Shown: positions 33,481-42,398, numbered from the stretch's first letter. The stretch is 64,000 nt of DNA from Elusimicrobiota bacterium (GCA_016722575.1 JADKIY010000002.1:62001-126000), one strand, 5' to 3'. The notes: generated by a model from the letters alone, not told the origin. Numbers and translations: made by a program.

Positions 33481-34656
33481 TCAGGCGGAGTTGTCCTTGG
33501 AAACATTATCGACCGTCGGCGCCGAAACTGTCACGGCGTCGGGATCCGTCGCGTCGCCGTCCGTCGTCCCAAAAACGACCCGGAACGTCGACCCCCGTCC
33601 GACGTCGCTGTCCAATTCCAATCGGTGGCCCATGAGTTTTAAAAGCGCCGCCGAAATCGTCAGCCCCAACCCCGAACCGCCAAATTGCCGGGCCGTGGTG
33701 TTGTCGGCTTGTTGAAACGCTTCGAAAATCACCTCCCGCTTTTCCGGGGGGATTCCGATTCCGGTGTCCCGAACCTCCAATTGGACCGGCCGGGCCGTCA
33801 GCGGGTCCGCCGACACCCCGATGGTGATCGACCCTTGTTCCGTGAACTTCAAGGCGTTGTTCATCAAATTGATCAGCACCTGCTTGAATTTTCGCTCGTC
33901 CGTTCGAAAAGCGGCGAGGCGGGGCGGGAGATCGGTCAACAGACGGATTTCTTTTTTCTCCGAAATACGCGATTCCATTTCCGAAATAGTTTCCAAAACC
34001 AAAATATCGAGACCGATGTCGGACAACAACAGGGGCATTCGCCCCGCTTCGACGCGCGACAAGTCGAGGACGTCGTTGACCAGGGTCAGCAGGTGAAACC
34101 CGTTGGCTTTGATGCGCTCCAGACGGGTTAAATCGTCGGGATGCAGATTTCCGGATTTGTTTTTAAGCAGCAAATTGGCGAAGCCGATGACGGAGTTGAG
34201 CGGGGTTCTCAACTCGTGGCTCATGTTGGCCAAAAATTCGCTCTTGGCCCGGCTGGCGCGGCGCGCGGCGGCCTCGGCCGCCCGAAGCTCCCGGGTCATT
34301 TCCCGGGCCAGAAGACCGGCGCGGCGTTGGGAAGTGGCCAAGGCCCAACCGAGGCCGAACAAGGCCAAGGTGGTAAAACTTCCCCCGATCAGGATCCACA
34401 ACGGCGTGTTGGAAAACAGGAGGGCCACGAAGGCCCCCGTCGCGGTTCGCGGCTGGGCCAACAAAACGCCCGACACGTTGGGCGGCAACGAGGACAGGGA
34501 CATCGACCAAAAACTCAGGGTCAGGCCCAGTCCGATGATCAATATTGTCCACGGAAGCAGGCCGGCCCACCGGTTTTCATCGGGGGTCTTTTCGCGACCA
34601 GGTCCGGCCCAGAGGCCTTGCCAAAAGGAAAAAATCAGCGACGCGGTATGAGTCAT
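33481..34656 (-). CDS. Membrane sensor histidine kinase
   Basis: A 391-aa kinase. Two membrane helices (about 31-55, LLPWTILIIGLGLTLSFWSM, and 85-108, TPLWILIGGSFTTLALFGLGW) enclose a short ~35-residue periplasmic loop, too small for a classical sensor domain. HisKA has the phosphorylated His in MSHELRTPLNSVIGF near residue 148. HATPase_c follows with VLINLMNNALKF (N box), DTGIGIP (G1), GGSGLGLTI (G2). It heads the operon with the response regulator and polysaccharide genes. Confidence 0.93.
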   Translation of the reverse strand: MTHTASLIFSFWQGLWAGPGREKTPDENRWAGLLPWTILIIGLGLTLSFWSMSLSSLPPNVSGVLLAQPRTATGAFVALLFSNTPLWILIGGSFTTLALFGLGWALATSQRRAGLLAREMTRELRAAEAAARRASRAKSEFLANMSHELRTPLNSVIGFANLLLKNKSGNLHPDDLTRLERIKANGFHLLTLVNDVLDLSRVEAGRMPLLLSDIGLDILVLETISEMESRISEKKEIRLLTDLPPRLAAFRTDERKFKQVLINLMNNALKFTEQGSITIGVSADPLTARPVQLEVRDTGIGIPPEKREVIFEAFQQADNTTARQFGGSGLGLTISAALLKLMGHRLELDSDVGRGSTFRVVFGTTDGDATDPDAVTVSAPTVDNVSKDNSA

Positions 34657-34736
34657 AAGGATGGGCCCTCCGCGTTGACGGAGGTCCTCCCGATCACTAT
34701 CGGCTGTTTGGATTAAAAGATGAGGAGGGCGGAGGG

Positions 34737-35354
34737 TTAAAAACGAACGCCGGCGGACCGCAGAACCGCGGCCAGGGAACGCCGTCGGTCATACACACGG
34801 GCCACGATGCCCAGAGCGGCCGCCGCGGCGATAAAATCGCCCCGGTCGTCCACGTAGACCATTCGTTCGAACGGGGTGCGGGTGATCCGGGAAACCGTCC
34901 GGTAAACCCCGGTCGCCGGCTTCATCGCCCCCAACCGGTGGGAGCCGAACCGCCAACGGGCATGGCGAAGGCGGGGATATCGCTTCATCACGTGGCGCCA
35001 GTGGATGGGGTTGATGTTGGACAATAAGGCGGTGGGATGGGTCGAAGCCAGGCGCTCCAGAAGGTCCAAATTCTTTTCCAGCGGCGTGAATATTTCGACA
35101 AAGGCCGCGCAAAATTGCCGATAGCTCATTCCGATCCCGGTTTCGCGTCGAATCCAGCGAAAAAAAGTCGCCCCGGTCATTTTCCCCCGTTCAAACGCCA
35201 ACCCCCGGGGATGGTTCCATATTTTATCGACGAGTCGCCGTCCCGAGCCGCGCTCCACCCGGTCAAAATTTCGGCGGGCCCGTTCGATGCTGAAAGCGAT
35301 CAAAACGTTGCCGATATCGAACACCACCAGGGGGTTTTTGTGCACGGTAACCAT
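34737..35354 (-). CDS. HAD-superfamily hydrolase (YihX-like)
   Basis: A 205-aa HAD phosphatase. Motif I is VFDIGNVL (nucleophile Asp near residue 12, with Gly at the second position as in YihX/GphA relatives), motif II is TALLSNINP near 109, the Lys of motif III is in LGAMKPATGVYR near 142, and motif IV is VYVDDRGDFIAA near 165. A helical cap lies between motifs I and II. It probably dephosphorylates a small sugar phosphate or similar metabolite. It stands alone, divergent from ubiA across 52 bases. Confidence 0.88.
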   Translation of the reverse strand: MVTVHKNPLVVFDIGNVLIAFSIERARRNFDRVERGSGRRLVDKIWNHPRGLAFERGKMTGATFFRWIRRETGIGMSYRQFCAAFVEIFTPLEKNLDLLERLASTHPTALLSNINPIHWRHVMKRYPRLRHARWRFGSHRLGAMKPATGVYRTVSRITRTPFERMVYVDDRGDFIAAAAALGIVARVYDRRRSLAAVLRSAGVRF

Positions 35355-35406
35355 GGGCGCTCATTGTAACACGAAGACCGCCGGGATGTGCTAAAATAGC
35401 GCGCAC

Positions 35407-36294
35407 ATGGAGACGGTTATGGCCCCCCCCACCCGGGGAGTGGACCTGAGGGAAAGACTCTCGGCCTACGCCCGGTTCGTCAAGATCGAACACACCCTTT
35501 TTTCCCTTCCCATCCTCCTTTCGGGCACGTTGTTGGCCCGGGGAACCCTCCCCTCCTGGACGGTGACGGGACTGATCCTCTTGGCGACCCTGGGCGCCCG
35601 CACCTTGGCGTTGGCGCTCAACCGGATCATCGACGTCCAAATTGACGCTCGAAATCCGCGCACCGCCGGCCGGGAACTGGCCACCGGCGCCCTGAGCTTG
35701 TGGGACGCTTTTTTGGTCGCGCTGGCGGGGCTGTTAATTTATATTTGGGCGGCCACCAAGATCAATTCCTTTTGCCTTATTTGGAGTTGGGTGCCGGCGT
35801 TGCTTTTTCTCATTTACCCGACCCTGAAACGGTTCACCTGGCTCTGCCACTTCGGTTTGGGGGTTACCTGGGCCATGGCGCCCCTGGCGGGGTGGTTCGC
35901 CGTCAATCCCGGGTTCCCCGGAAGCGGTCCGGCCTGGATATTGGCCGTGTTCAGCTTCTTTTGGCTGGCGGGGTTCGACATCATTTACGCTACGCTGGAC
36001 GAGCAGTTCGATCGCCGCGAAGGCCTTTTCTCCGTGCCCGCGCGTTTCGGAAAACAGACGGCCCTGCGGCTTTCCGCCTTGACTCATTTGATGGCCTTTG
36101 GTTCCCTGGGGCTTCTTTTTTTCTTTTGCCTCCGAGGTTCCGCGGCGGCCTTTCTTTGCCTCACCGCGGGGGTGCTCCTGTTTCTTGAACACTTGCTGGT
36201 GGATCACGTGGATCTGGCCTTTTTCAAAATCAACGTTTTGACGGGGTTCGTGGTGCTGGCCATGGTGTTTGTGGGCGTTCGGCCGGATTTTTAA
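35407..36294 (+). CDS. ubiA: UbiA-family prenyltransferase of menaquinone synthesis (MqnP-type)
   Basis: A 295-aa multi-span membrane protein. The first polyprenyl-diphosphate-binding motif is NRIIDVQIDARNPRT (NxxxDxxxD, near residue 77), the second is DIIYATLDEQFDRREG near 190. Eight or nine hydrophobic helices are present. In futalosine-pathway bacteria a UbiA homologue prenylates the naphthoate product, and this gene heads an operon with ubiX, ubiD and mqnEAC, so that role is preferred over ubiquinone synthesis. A TAAAAT -10-like hexamer lies at about 35391, very near the start codon. Confidence 0.9.
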   Translation: METVMAPPTRGVDLRERLSAYARFVKIEHTLFSLPILLSGTLLARGTLPSWTVTGLILLATLGARTLALALNRIIDVQIDARNPRTAGRELATGALSLWDAFLVALAGLLIYIWAATKINSFCLIWSWVPALLFLIYPTLKRFTWLCHFGLGVTWAMAPLAGWFAVNPGFPGSGPAWILAVFSFFWLAGFDIIYATLDEQFDRREGLFSVPARFGKQTALRLSALTHLMAFGSLGLLFFFCLRGSAAAFLCLTAGVLLFLEHLLVDHVDLAFFKINVLTGFVVLAMVFVGVRPDF

Positions 36295-36321
36295 ATCGGC
36301 GACGACCGCCAAGGAGATTTT

Positions 36322-36876
36322 ATGCGCATTGTGCTGGGCATGACCGGAGCCTCCGGCTCCATTTTTGCCGTTGAGTTCCTGCGCCGGGCCACGGCCGAGG
36401 AGGTTTATTTGGTCATGTCCCGTTGGGGTCGTTCGGTGCTCCATCAGGAGACCGGGCTGACCGCCGAAAACCTTTCGACTTTCGCCAAAAAGGTGTTTTC
36501 CAACGATGACATGAACGCCCCCATCGCCTCCGGCTCCAACCCCGTCGACGCCGTGGTGGTGCTCCCCTGCTCCATGGCGACCCTGGGGAAGATCGCCCAC
36601 GGAATCGGCGACAATTTGATCACCCGGACCGCGGAAGTGGCTCTCAAGGAACGCCGACGACTTCTGCTTTGTCTGCGAGAAACGCCGCTGTCGACCATCG
36701 ATTTGGAAAACGCCCACAAGCTTTCCTTGGCGGGGGCCGTCATCATGCCCGTTTCCCCGCCTTTTTATCAAAAGCCCGCCTCCCTCCCGGACCTCATCAA
36801 CGGTTACGTCGACAAGGTCCGCGGCGTTCTGGGTTTGCCCGTCGAAGCCGGTTGGCGATCCCGCGATCTCGACTAG
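36322..36876 (+). CDS. ubiX: UbiX-type flavin prenyltransferase
   Basis: A 184-aa protein with the flavin-binding N-terminus GMTGASGSIFAVEFLR, SGSNPVDAVVVLPCSMATLGKIAHGI near 74-100, and the signature RRRLLLCLRETPLSTIDLENAHKL near 115. It transfers dimethylallyl from its monophosphate to FMN, making prenylated FMN for UbiD-type decarboxylases. The next gene is such a decarboxylase, ten bases away. AAGGAG precedes the ATG by 7 bases. Confidence 0.95.
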   Translation: MRIVLGMTGASGSIFAVEFLRRATAEEVYLVMSRWGRSVLHQETGLTAENLSTFAKKVFSNDDMNAPIASGSNPVDAVVVLPCSMATLGKIAHGIGDNLITRTAEVALKERRRLLLCLRETPLSTIDLENAHKLSLAGAVIMPVSPPFYQKPASLPDLINGYVDKVRGVLGLPVEAGWRSRDLD

Positions 36877-36885
36877 AGAAATGCG

Positions 36886-38634
36886 TTGACCGCCCCTTTT
36901 TCCGATCTGGGGTCCTTTTTGGCCCACCTGGAAGCCCAAAAGGATCTCGTTCGGGTTCGGGCCGAAGTGGATCCCCGCCTTGAAATGACGGAAATCGCCA
37001 CCAGGCTGGTGAAGGCCGGGGGCCCGGCCGTTGTGTTTGAACGCGCCACGGGCTCCCCCTATCCTGTGGCGATCAATTTCATGGCCACCGCCCGACGGCT
37101 GGAATGGGCTCTGGGCCGCGCCCCCGCCCAGATCGGCGAGGAATTGGCCGCGGCGGCCGAAGATTTCGCACCGCCCACCGTCTCGGCCCTGTGGCGCCAC
37201 CGGGGTTTGGTGGCTCGCGCCCTTAAAATGCGGCCCCAACGGGTCGTCGGACCGGCGGTGGTGGAATTGCCCCGCCTGGATACGTGGCCGGTTTTGACTT
37301 GTTGGCCCGAAGACGGCGGACGGTTCGTCACCCTCCCCCTGGTCATCACCAAAAGCCCGTCCAACGGCCGGCAGAATCTCGGCATGTACCGCCTGCAGGT
37401 CTACGACGAGCGCACCACCGGCATGCACATTCAAATTGAACGGGGCGGCGGCGCCCACTACGCGGAATACGAATCCCGGGGAGAATCCATGCCCGTGGCG
37501 GTGGCCCTCGGGGGCGATCCGGTCACGATCCTGGCCTCTGTCCTTCCCCTGCCGGAAAACATGGACGAACTTTCCTTCGCCGGCTTTCTCCGAAATCAGC
37601 GAACCCGGGTCTTTTCACTTTCCAACGGCCTTCAAGCCCCCGCCAACGCCGAATTCGTTTTGGAAGGGCACGTGCCTATTCACGAGCGGCGCCTGGAGGG
37701 CCCCTTCGGCGACCATTTCGGCCACTACAGCCACGCAGCGCCTTTTCCGGTTTTTTACGTTTCCAAAGTTCATCGACGCCAAAACCCGATTTATCCGGCC
37801 ACGGTGGTCGGCAAGCCGCCGCAGGAGGACAAGTTCCTGGGCAACGCGGTGCAGGAAATGCTCTTGCCGCTTTTGAAAGTCATGCGTCCGGAGCTTGTGG
37901 ATCTTTGGGCTTATTTTGAAGCGGGGTTCCACAACCTGGCGGTCGCGTCGGTGCGCCAACGATACCCCAAAGAAGCCGTTAAAACCGCCCTGGGCCTCAT
38001 GGGGCAGGGGCAAATGTCCCTCACCAAATGCGTCGTCCTGGTGGACCCCTCCGTGAACGTGCGAAAATTCGGCGATGTCCTGGACGCGCTGCGAACCCAT
38101 TTTAATCCGGCCGAGGACTGGATCCTTCTTCCCGGAACGCCCCAGGACACCTTGGATTTCACCAGCTTTAAAATGAACTTGGGAAGCAAGATGATCCTGG
38201 ACGCCACGTCCCTCGGCCCCCAAAACCAACCAACGACCTCGGCGCGCCCGAGCCGGGTCGAAGTGGACGGGGTCGAATTCCCCGCCCGAAATTGGCGGGA
38301 CGCCCTGTTGGTGGTGCGAACCTCGGGCCCCGGACGCCCCCTGATTGAAAAAATCCTCCGAAACCCGGCCTTTTCGGGGTACAATTTAATCGCCGCCGTC
38401 AGCGAGGACGTTCCCTTGGACGACGACGAATTGTTGCTGTGGGGCCTTTTCACGCGGTTCGATTGCGCGCGGGACGTCGTGCCCGCGTCGGTCAAGATGA
38501 ACGGCGCCTGGCCGGCCTATTTAGGGCCCCTGGGGGTCGACGCGACCTGGAAATCGGGCTACCCAAAACCCCTGGTCATGAAGGAAGACATCGTCCACCG
38601 CGTGAATCGGCGCTGGAAGGAATACGGCTTATGA
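36886..38634 (+). CDS. ubiD: UbiD-family decarboxylase (menaquinone pathway, MqnL-type)
   Basis: A 582-aa UbiD-type protein starting at TTG 36886; the nearby ATG at 36881 runs into a stop. Typical segments are NLGMYRLQVYDERTTGMHIQIERGGG near 165-190, the prenyl-FMN and Mn/K site region, EFVLEGHVPIHERRLEGPFGDHFGHY near 255-280, and YPATVVGKPPQEDKFLG near 300. The length exceeds the E. coli enzyme (about 497), as in the menaquinone subgroup. It uses the cofactor made by the ubiX product and overlaps mqnE by four bases (ATGA). Confidence 0.93.
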   Translation: MTAPFSDLGSFLAHLEAQKDLVRVRAEVDPRLEMTEIATRLVKAGGPAVVFERATGSPYPVAINFMATARRLEWALGRAPAQIGEELAAAAEDFAPPTVSALWRHRGLVARALKMRPQRVVGPAVVELPRLDTWPVLTCWPEDGGRFVTLPLVITKSPSNGRQNLGMYRLQVYDERTTGMHIQIERGGGAHYAEYESRGESMPVAVALGGDPVTILASVLPLPENMDELSFAGFLRNQRTRVFSLSNGLQAPANAEFVLEGHVPIHERRLEGPFGDHFGHYSHAAPFPVFYVSKVHRRQNPIYPATVVGKPPQEDKFLGNAVQEMLLPLLKVMRPELVDLWAYFEAGFHNLAVASVRQRYPKEAVKTALGLMGQGQMSLTKCVVLVDPSVNVRKFGDVLDALRTHFNPAEDWILLPGTPQDTLDFTSFKMNLGSKMILDATSLGPQNQPTTSARPSRVEVDGVEFPARNWRDALLVVRTSGPGRPLIEKILRNPAFSGYNLIAAVSEDVPLDDDELLLWGLFTRFDCARDVVPASVKMNGAWPAYLGPLGVDATWKSGYPKPLVMKEDIVHRVNRRWKEYGL

Positions 38635-39752
38635 TATTCAAGGACAAGGATCTCCCCCTTCTCTGGGACAAAGTGCGCGCGGGTCAACGCCTGACGGTGG
38701 AAGACGGACGCGTTCTCTACGCCAGCCCCGATTTGCTGGGCTTGGGGTGGATGGCCGACCAAGTCCGCCGGGGACGGCACGCCGACCGGGCCACCTTCGT
38801 TTTCAACCGGCAAATCAATCCCACCAATATTTGCCTGCTCTCCTGCAAGTTTTGCGACTACGCCTCCAAAGAAGGCTGGGACAACGCCTATGTCCTTTCC
38901 GAGAAGGAAATTCTCGACCGTTTGTCCCCCGAACTTCGCGAAGTCCACATTGTGGGAGGGCTTTACCGCCGATGGTCTTTCAACGATTACTTGAACGTTT
39001 TGCGGGTGATTCGCCGGGCGTACCCCCATATTCAACTCAAAGCCTACACCGCGGTTGAAATTGATTTCTTTGCCCGAAAAGAAAACATTTCCATCTCCGA
39101 AGTGCTTCAGCAATTGAAGAACGAAGGCCTGGTCTGCCTGCCCGGCGGCGGGGCCGAGGTCTTCAGCGAACGCGTGCGCAAACAACTCTTTCCCTTCAAA
39201 ATTGGTTGGTCCAAGTGGTCCGAAGTCCACCGAACCGCGCACGGCCTGGGGATTCGATCCAACGCAACCATGCTCTACGGGCACATCGAAACCTCGGAGG
39301 AGCGTCTGGACCACCTGTTGAAGCTGCGCGCCTTGCAGGACGAAACGGGCGGGTTCCTGTCGTTCATCCCGCTGGCGTTTCAACCCGGCAACACGGGCAT
39401 CGTGGAACGCCAAACCTCCGCCATCGACGACCTGAAAACCATCGCCATTTCGCGGCTCCTCCTGGACAATTTCGATCACATTAAATCCTACTGGGTCACC
39501 GTCGGCGAGGAGACCACGTCCATGGCGCTCCGGTTCGGGGCCGACGACATCGACGGGACCATTTTGGAGGAACGCATCATGCACGCGGCCAAAGCCCAAA
39601 CCCCGGTCGGAATGGCCCGGGAACGCCTCCTGCGGATTATTCGGGAAGCCGGGGGCCTGCCGGTGGAGCGGGACGCTCTTTACAATGTCGTGCGCGAATA
39701 CCCGCGGTCCCCGGCTTCCGCCCCGGAAATCACGGCGGTGGGGGCCCGATGA
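38631..39752 (+). CDS. mqnE: Aminofutalosine synthase MqnE (radical SAM)
   Basis: A 373-aa radical SAM enzyme. The cluster motif is C-x3-C-x2-C in ICLLSCKFCDYASKEGW near residue 66. It joins 3-[(1-carboxyvinyl)oxy]benzoate to the adenosyl radical, giving aminofutalosine. Other MqnE/CofH-type features are EVHIVGGLYRRWSFNDY, GGGAEVFSERVRKQLFP, HRTAHGLGIRSNATMLYGHIET, and DETGGFLSFIPLAFQP. It starts at the ATG overlapping the ubiD stop; a longer frame upstream is a shadow. Its stop overlaps mqnA. Confidence 0.95.
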   Translation: MIFKDKDLPLLWDKVRAGQRLTVEDGRVLYASPDLLGLGWMADQVRRGRHADRATFVFNRQINPTNICLLSCKFCDYASKEGWDNAYVLSEKEILDRLSPELREVHIVGGLYRRWSFNDYLNVLRVIRRAYPHIQLKAYTAVEIDFFARKENISISEVLQQLKNEGLVCLPGGGAEVFSERVRKQLFPFKIGWSKWSEVHRTAHGLGIRSNATMLYGHIETSEERLDHLLKLRALQDETGGFLSFIPLAFQPGNTGIVERQTSAIDDLKTIAISRLLLDNFDHIKSYWVTVGEETTSMALRFGADDIDGTILEERIMHAAKAQTPVGMARERLLRIIREAGGLPVERDALYNVVREYPRSPASAPEITAVGAR

Positions 39753-40522
39753 TGGCCCTCCGGTATCCGGTGCGGGTCGGGGAATTGGCCTACCAAAACA
39801 CCGTTCCTTTTCGTTTGGACGGCCGGTGGAACACGATGCCCTGTCTGTCGCCTCGCCTGTTGGCTCGCTGGGCGGAGGCCGGGTCCATCGACGCCGGCGT
39901 CATTCCCGTGGTGGAGGCCTGGCGTTTGGAGGCGGACTTCGAACCGGTGGGTCAATTGGGCATCGCCGCCCGAAACCGCGTCTTAAGCGTCGTTTTGTAC
40001 TCCCGGAAACCCTGGACCGAATTGGACCGCGCCCGCATCGGTCTCACGGACCAAACGGCCACCTCGGCCCGGCTTCTCCATACCCTTCTCACCGTCCGGG
40101 ACGGTTTTCAGACGAGTTTCCGAGACGGGTTCCGCCCGACGGACGACGCCCGGCTTTTGATCGGCGACGCGGCCCTGACGCCGGAGCCGGGGTTTCTCCG
40201 GGATTTTCCCCACGCCTTTGACTTGGCCGAAGAATGGCATCGGTGGCAGGGGACGTCCTTTGTGTTCGCCCGCTGGATGGTTCGAAAATCCACGCCCCCC
40301 TATTGGAAAGCCCTGCTGGAAGAAGCCTTGGAAGCCTCCTTGGAAGCTTTTGATCGAAACCGACAGAACATGTGCCGGCAAGCGGCCCGCGCCCTTCGCC
40401 TTCCCTTTTCCCGTCTGGACGAGTATTACGACGGCTTGGTGTATCGTTTAACGGAAAACGAGCGGCGCGGCGAGGCGTTGTTCCGCGATTTGATCGCCGG
40501 CCCGGGGACCGTGCGTGTTTGA
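39749..40522 (+). CDS. mqnA: Chorismate dehydratase MqnA
   Basis: A 257-aa periplasmic-binding-protein-like fold without signal peptide, as in MqnA. It begins RVGELAYQNTVPFRL (compare the family start with NxxP) and contains CLSPRLLARWAEAGSIDAGVIPVVEAWRL, VVLYSRKPW, and LLIGDAAL. It converts chorismate to 3-[(1-carboxyvinyl)oxy]benzoate, the substrate of MqnE. It overlaps mqnE by four bases and mqnC by eight. Confidence 0.93.
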   Translation: MMALRYPVRVGELAYQNTVPFRLDGRWNTMPCLSPRLLARWAEAGSIDAGVIPVVEAWRLEADFEPVGQLGIAARNRVLSVVLYSRKPWTELDRARIGLTDQTATSARLLHTLLTVRDGFQTSFRDGFRPTDDARLLIGDAALTPEPGFLRDFPHAFDLAEEWHRWQGTSFVFARWMVRKSTPPYWKALLEEALEASLEAFDRNRQNMCRQAARALRLPFSRLDEYYDGLVYRLTENERRGEALFRDLIAGPGTVRV

Positions 40523-41606
40523 CCCGCGGCTCCTGGAAAAGAAGATCCTCCGCGGCGAGAGGCTCAACGCCGCCGACGGCCGGTGGTTGCTGACCGAGGA
40601 AGTCCCCCTTCTGGAACTCGGCGCTTGGGCCAATCACGTTCGCGAGGCGAAGAACCCCGGACGCGAGGTTTCTTTCGTCGTGGACTCAAACCCCAATTAC
40701 ACCAACGTGTGCGACACCGATTGCCTTTTCTGCGCTTTTTACCGCCGTCCCAAGGACGCCGACGCCTACGCTTTGACGGTGGAACAAGTCATGGCCAAGG
40801 TCCAAAACGCGGTCAACCAGGGCGCCACCACGATTCTCCTCCAGGGCGGCCACAACCGGGCTCTGCCCTTTTCGTATTACGTCGACATCGTTCGCACCAT
40901 GAAGGAAAGATTCCCCGCGGTCACCCCCCACTGCTTTACGGCGTCGGAAGTTCAAACCATGGCCCAGGTGTCCGGCCTGGGCGTCGATGGCGTGTTGACG
41001 GCCCTTTGGGACGCGGGCCAGCGCACGTTGCCGGGAGGCGGGGCGGAGGTCCTCACCGAAAACGTCCGCCAAAAACTGGCGCACAAAAAAGGCGGACCGG
41101 AGAAATGGCTCGACGTGCATCGCGCCGCCCACCAAATCGGTTTTCGAAGCACCGCCACGATGATGTATGGGCACGTGGAAACGCTCGAGGACATTGTGGA
41201 GCATTGGGAGCGCATTCGCTCCTTGCAGGACGAAACGGGCGGCTTTACGGCCTTCATCCCGTGGAGTTTTAAACCCCAACACACGATGCTCGAGCGCCGC
41301 CACCCCGAGCGAACGGGGCCCGTCCCTTACTTGCGAATGTTGGCGGCCTCCCGCTTGTACTTAGACAATTTTGACCACATCCAAGCCTCCTGGTTTTCGG
41401 AAGGCAAGAAGGCCGGCCAGGCCTCGCTTTATTTCGGTGCCGACGACTTCGGCGGGACGTTGATCGATGAAAACGTCCACGCGGCCGCGGGTTTTGTGAA
41501 CAAGGCTTCGACCGATGAAGTGGTGGCCCTTATCCGCGAAGCCGGTTTCCTCCCCGTCCAACGGACGACGTTGTACGACGCGTTGAAAACCTTCCATCCC
41601 AACTGA
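40515..41606 (+). CDS. mqnC: Cyclic dehypoxanthinyl futalosine synthase MqnC (radical SAM)
   Basis: A 363-aa radical SAM enzyme from GTG 40515. The cluster motif is CDTDCLFCAFYR (C-x3-C-x2-C) near residue 65. Also TILLQGGHNRALPFSYY, GGGAEVLTENVRQKLAHKKG, HRAAHQIGFRSTATMMYGHVET, DETGGFTAFIPWSFKP and YFGADDFGGTLIDENVH. It closes the ring of dehypoxanthinyl futalosine. A hydrolase (MqnB type) to remove adenine or hypoxanthine and MqnD for the last step are not in the window and must be elsewhere. Confidence 0.95.
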   Translation: MFDPRLLEKKILRGERLNAADGRWLLTEEVPLLELGAWANHVREAKNPGREVSFVVDSNPNYTNVCDTDCLFCAFYRRPKDADAYALTVEQVMAKVQNAVNQGATTILLQGGHNRALPFSYYVDIVRTMKERFPAVTPHCFTASEVQTMAQVSGLGVDGVLTALWDAGQRTLPGGGAEVLTENVRQKLAHKKGGPEKWLDVHRAAHQIGFRSTATMMYGHVETLEDIVEHWERIRSLQDETGGFTAFIPWSFKPQHTMLERRHPERTGPVPYLRMLAASRLYLDNFDHIQASWFSEGKKAGQASLYFGADDFGGTLIDENVHAAAGFVNKASTDEVVALIREAGFLPVQRTTLYDALKTFHPN

Positions 41607-41607
41607 C

Positions 41608-41916
41608 GTGCGGTCCCAACCCCCGCCGTTCCCCCAGATGGTTTACGTTTGCACCAATGCCCGAGCCGTCGGCGAACGAGTTTCCTGCGCCGCCGCGGAA
41701 CGGGTCGGCGCCCAACTCAAAGACGAACTGAAGCGCCTCGTCAAAGAGCGCGGTTTAAGTGAAAAAATCCGCGTTTGCTCCTCCGGTTGCATGGACCGGT
41801 GCGAAGAGGGCCCCAACGCCGTTCTTTGCGGCTCCACGGGCACGGAATGGGTGTCGCGCCTGGCCCTTCAGGATCTCCCGGCGTTGGTGGACCGTCTCCT
41901 ACAAACGCTTCCCTAA
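41608..41916 (+). CDS. Thioredoxin-like 2Fe-2S ferredoxin
   Basis: A 102-aa protein from GTG 41608, or 92 aa from ATG 41638; neither has a clear ribosome binding site. The four cysteines of thioredoxin-like [2Fe-2S] ferredoxins are present: VCTNARAVGERVSCAA (first pair) and VCSSGCMDRCEEGPNAVLCG (second set). The GxCxxxCxxGP region is characteristic. It directly follows mqnC in the operon and may feed electrons to the radical SAM or other redox steps, which is inference. A strong terminator follows. Confidence 0.85.
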   Translation: MRSQPPPFPQMVYVCTNARAVGERVSCAAAERVGAQLKDELKRLVKERGLSEKIRVCSSGCMDRCEEGPNAVLCGSTGTEWVSRLALQDLPALVDRLLQTLP

Positions 41917-41926
41917 ATCACCCAAT

Positions 41927-41964
41927 AAAAAAAGGACGGTCCCGTGGGGAACCGTCCTTTTCTA
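41927..41964. terminator. Bidirectional intrinsic terminator after the menaquinone operon
   Basis: A 10-bp stem AAAGGACGGT / ACCGTCCTTT with a 10-base loop, flanked by an A run on the left and a T-rich run on the right. It can end the menaquinone operon (plus strand) and the tRNA-Gln transcript (minus strand). Confidence 0.9.
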
Positions 41965-41970
41965 TTTATA

Positions 41971-42044
41971 TGGCTGCCGGACTAGGATTCGAACCTAGAC
42001 GACCAGGTTCAGAGCCTGGCAGGCTACCGTTACCTCATCCGGCA
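41971..42044 (-). tRNA. tRNA-Gln (CTG)
   Basis: Minus-strand cloverleaf with acceptor TGCCGGA/TCCGGCA, anticodon arm CCAGG-CTCTGAA-CCTGG (anticodon CTG), T arm CTAGG-TTCGAAT-CCTAG, and an encoded CCA. Its first 22 nucleotides are repeated upstream with one change. Confidence 0.93.
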
Positions 42045-42338
42045 AAAATTGGGCGTTGAACGCTTTATGGGGGAGGGGCGTTTTCATCGCCGCTGGCCAG
42101 GCAAGCCTGGCGGTTTCCGGGCTAGCGCCCTCCAACCATTTCGTCGGCTCCCTCGCCTCCGTCACACGCTACCGTTACCTCCTCCGGCAAAAATTGGGCG
42201 TTGAACGCTTTATGGGGGAGGGGCGTTTTCATCGCCGCTGGCCAGGCAAGCCTGGCGGTTTCCGGGCTAGCGCCCTCCAACCATTTCGTCGGCTCCCTCG
42301 CCTCCGTCACACGCTACCGTTACCTCCTCCGGCAAAAA
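42023..42338 (-). repeat. Tandem array of a 145-bp unit carrying the tRNA-Gln 5' end
   Basis: Units at 42023-42167 and 42168-42312 and a partial copy at 42313-42338. Each contains tRNA-Gln nucleotides 1-22 on the minus strand, followed by about 123 bases of unrelated sequence with one 7-bp hairpin (GCCAGGC-AA-GCCTGGC). The real tRNA has ..GGATGAGG.. while both extra copies have ..GGAGGAGG... The unit is unrelated in sequence to the one upstream of tRNA-Val. Confidence 0.93.
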
Positions 42339-42361
42339 CCTTCGAGTTTTCCGAAAGGAAA

Positions 42362-42398
42362 ATAAAATCCCCTCCGGTAAAACCGAAGGGGATTTTAT
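42362..42398 (-). terminator. Intrinsic terminator of tpx
   Basis: A 17-bp stem with one mismatch (ATAAAATCCCCTCCGGT / ACCGAAGGGGATTTTAT) with a 3-base loop, 40 bases downstream of the tpx stop codon and followed by a T-rich tract on the minus strand. Confidence 0.85.
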
